This document shows positions 29,419 to 29,915 of a stretch of DNA of 29,915 nucleotides, piece after piece. The DNA is from Zygnema cylindricum (Eukaryota > Streptophyta > Zygnematophyceae > Zygnematales > Zygnemataceae): assembly GCA_037447655.1 (NCBI GenBank), contig JBBHKE010001506.1:19785-49699 (forward strand). Reading direction: 5' to 3'. The translations under genes were made by a program, and so were the position numbers. The notes under the pieces are model-generated. The model was not told the origin of the DNA, did no database searches, and was given only the letters and a program-made list of their open reading frames with translations. Numbering within the stretch: position 1 is the stretch's first letter; each line of letters opens with the position of its first letter.

Positions 29419-29915
29419 CATAATTAGTAATTTTTATTCCATTACATTTTGGCTATTGATTTTGCGACGTGTACCTTGAAGTACCATAACACAATTCACA
29501 TTGTACGTGGCATATCACACAATCTATCTTTTTCGATAAAACAACATATTATATAAAATATTTATTTTAAAAGTTATATACATTGCGAAATATATCGCGA
29601 TAATTTGTGTTGGTCCCGGTATGATATATCGAGGAGTCTGCCCAATCAATATTCAATATATCAAATATTTAAATTATCGCCATATGAATTTACCCGATAC
29701 CCAACACTACTAGCAGCACAAGAAGTACTAGCAGCAGTAGCACAAATAGTTATAAAAAGCAAAAATAGGAGCTTCGATGTATCGCGATATTTATCTTTTC
29801 GATATATCCAAGCGATAAATCGATTATCGGGCACCTAAAATTTAATGTAGATCGAATATCAACAAGTGGTCCTCGATTCCCAACAATAGAATTTAATACC
29901 GCCATCTGGAAACAA

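Larger units (their letters stand above)
28529..29886. mobile_element. 1.36-kb DNA element with ~190-220-bp terminal inverted repeats
   Basis: The left arm (28529 to about 28745) and right arm (about 29700-29886) match in inverted orientation. The outer part is TTGGGAATC-AGGACCACTTG, followed by TTTTAGG-CCCGATAATC, then ATATATCG-rich sequence and a CTACTGCTAG-like stretch. TA flanks both ends (28527-28528 and 29887-29888), compatible with the TA duplication of Tc1/mariner-like elements, but TA is weak evidence in AT-rich DNA. There is no transposase ORF. Two smaller inverted-repeat elements lie inside, so it is a composite non-autonomous element. Arm identity is perhaps three quarters by eye. 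Confidence 0.7.

Overview
The window is repeat-dense, AT-rich nuclear DNA from a eukaryote. No intact host gene is visible. The left two thirds (about 2.2-19.8 kb) is a nest of decayed LTR retrotransposons. The right third (about 19.8-29.9 kb) holds a large direct duplication, long purine tracts, and several inverted-repeat (foldback or MITE-like) elements. A land plant is the most likely host. The primer-binding sites match the initiator-tRNA(Met) anticodon arm in what I recall as its plant form, the LTRs carry CACGTG/GACGTGGC boxes, and several LTR starts look plant-like. This is inference, and an invertebrate host is not excluded.

Nest, oldest to youngest. (1) Element 3, minus strand, is a heavily decayed Ty1/copia element; its integrase core (19451-19820) and the rest of its pol (5191 down to 2982) are now 14 kb apart. 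(2) Element 1, plus strand, 5192-19450, is a copia element inserted in element 3's integrase. (3) Element 2, plus strand, 11147-19092, is a related and better preserved copia element inserted in element 1's 3' LTR, with an exact ACTGT target duplication. (4) A 1561-bp TG...CA insertion (12840-14400, TTCA duplication), probably a solo LTR, sits in element 2's gag. Joining the flanks restores continuity at levels 1, 3 and 4. No level is coding-competent: all carry stops and frameshifts, and element 2's integrase has lost two of its three catalytic acids.

Elements 1 and 2 share an unusual layout. The primer-binding site directly abuts the 5' LTR and lies inside the gag reading frame, whose first ATG is 20 bases before the LTR end.

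Right third. 19.8-21.25 kb is a CpG-containing unassigned stretch with short tandem repeats. 21256-23936 and 24781-27452 are direct copies of a ~2.68 kb unit. Their identity rises from about 92% at the left to complete by eye over the last ~1190 bp. Each copy holds a ~380-bp purine tract, a seven-unit 13-bp GTACGG array and a small conserved ORF. The spacer between them contains a (CAA)n repeat and a possible minus-strand host exon (24091-24206). From 26.9 kb onward lie a foldback pair, a 24-bp palindrome, and a 1.36-kb TIR element that contains two 220-bp MITE-like elements.

Identities and boundaries were read by eye; no alignment or database search was run.
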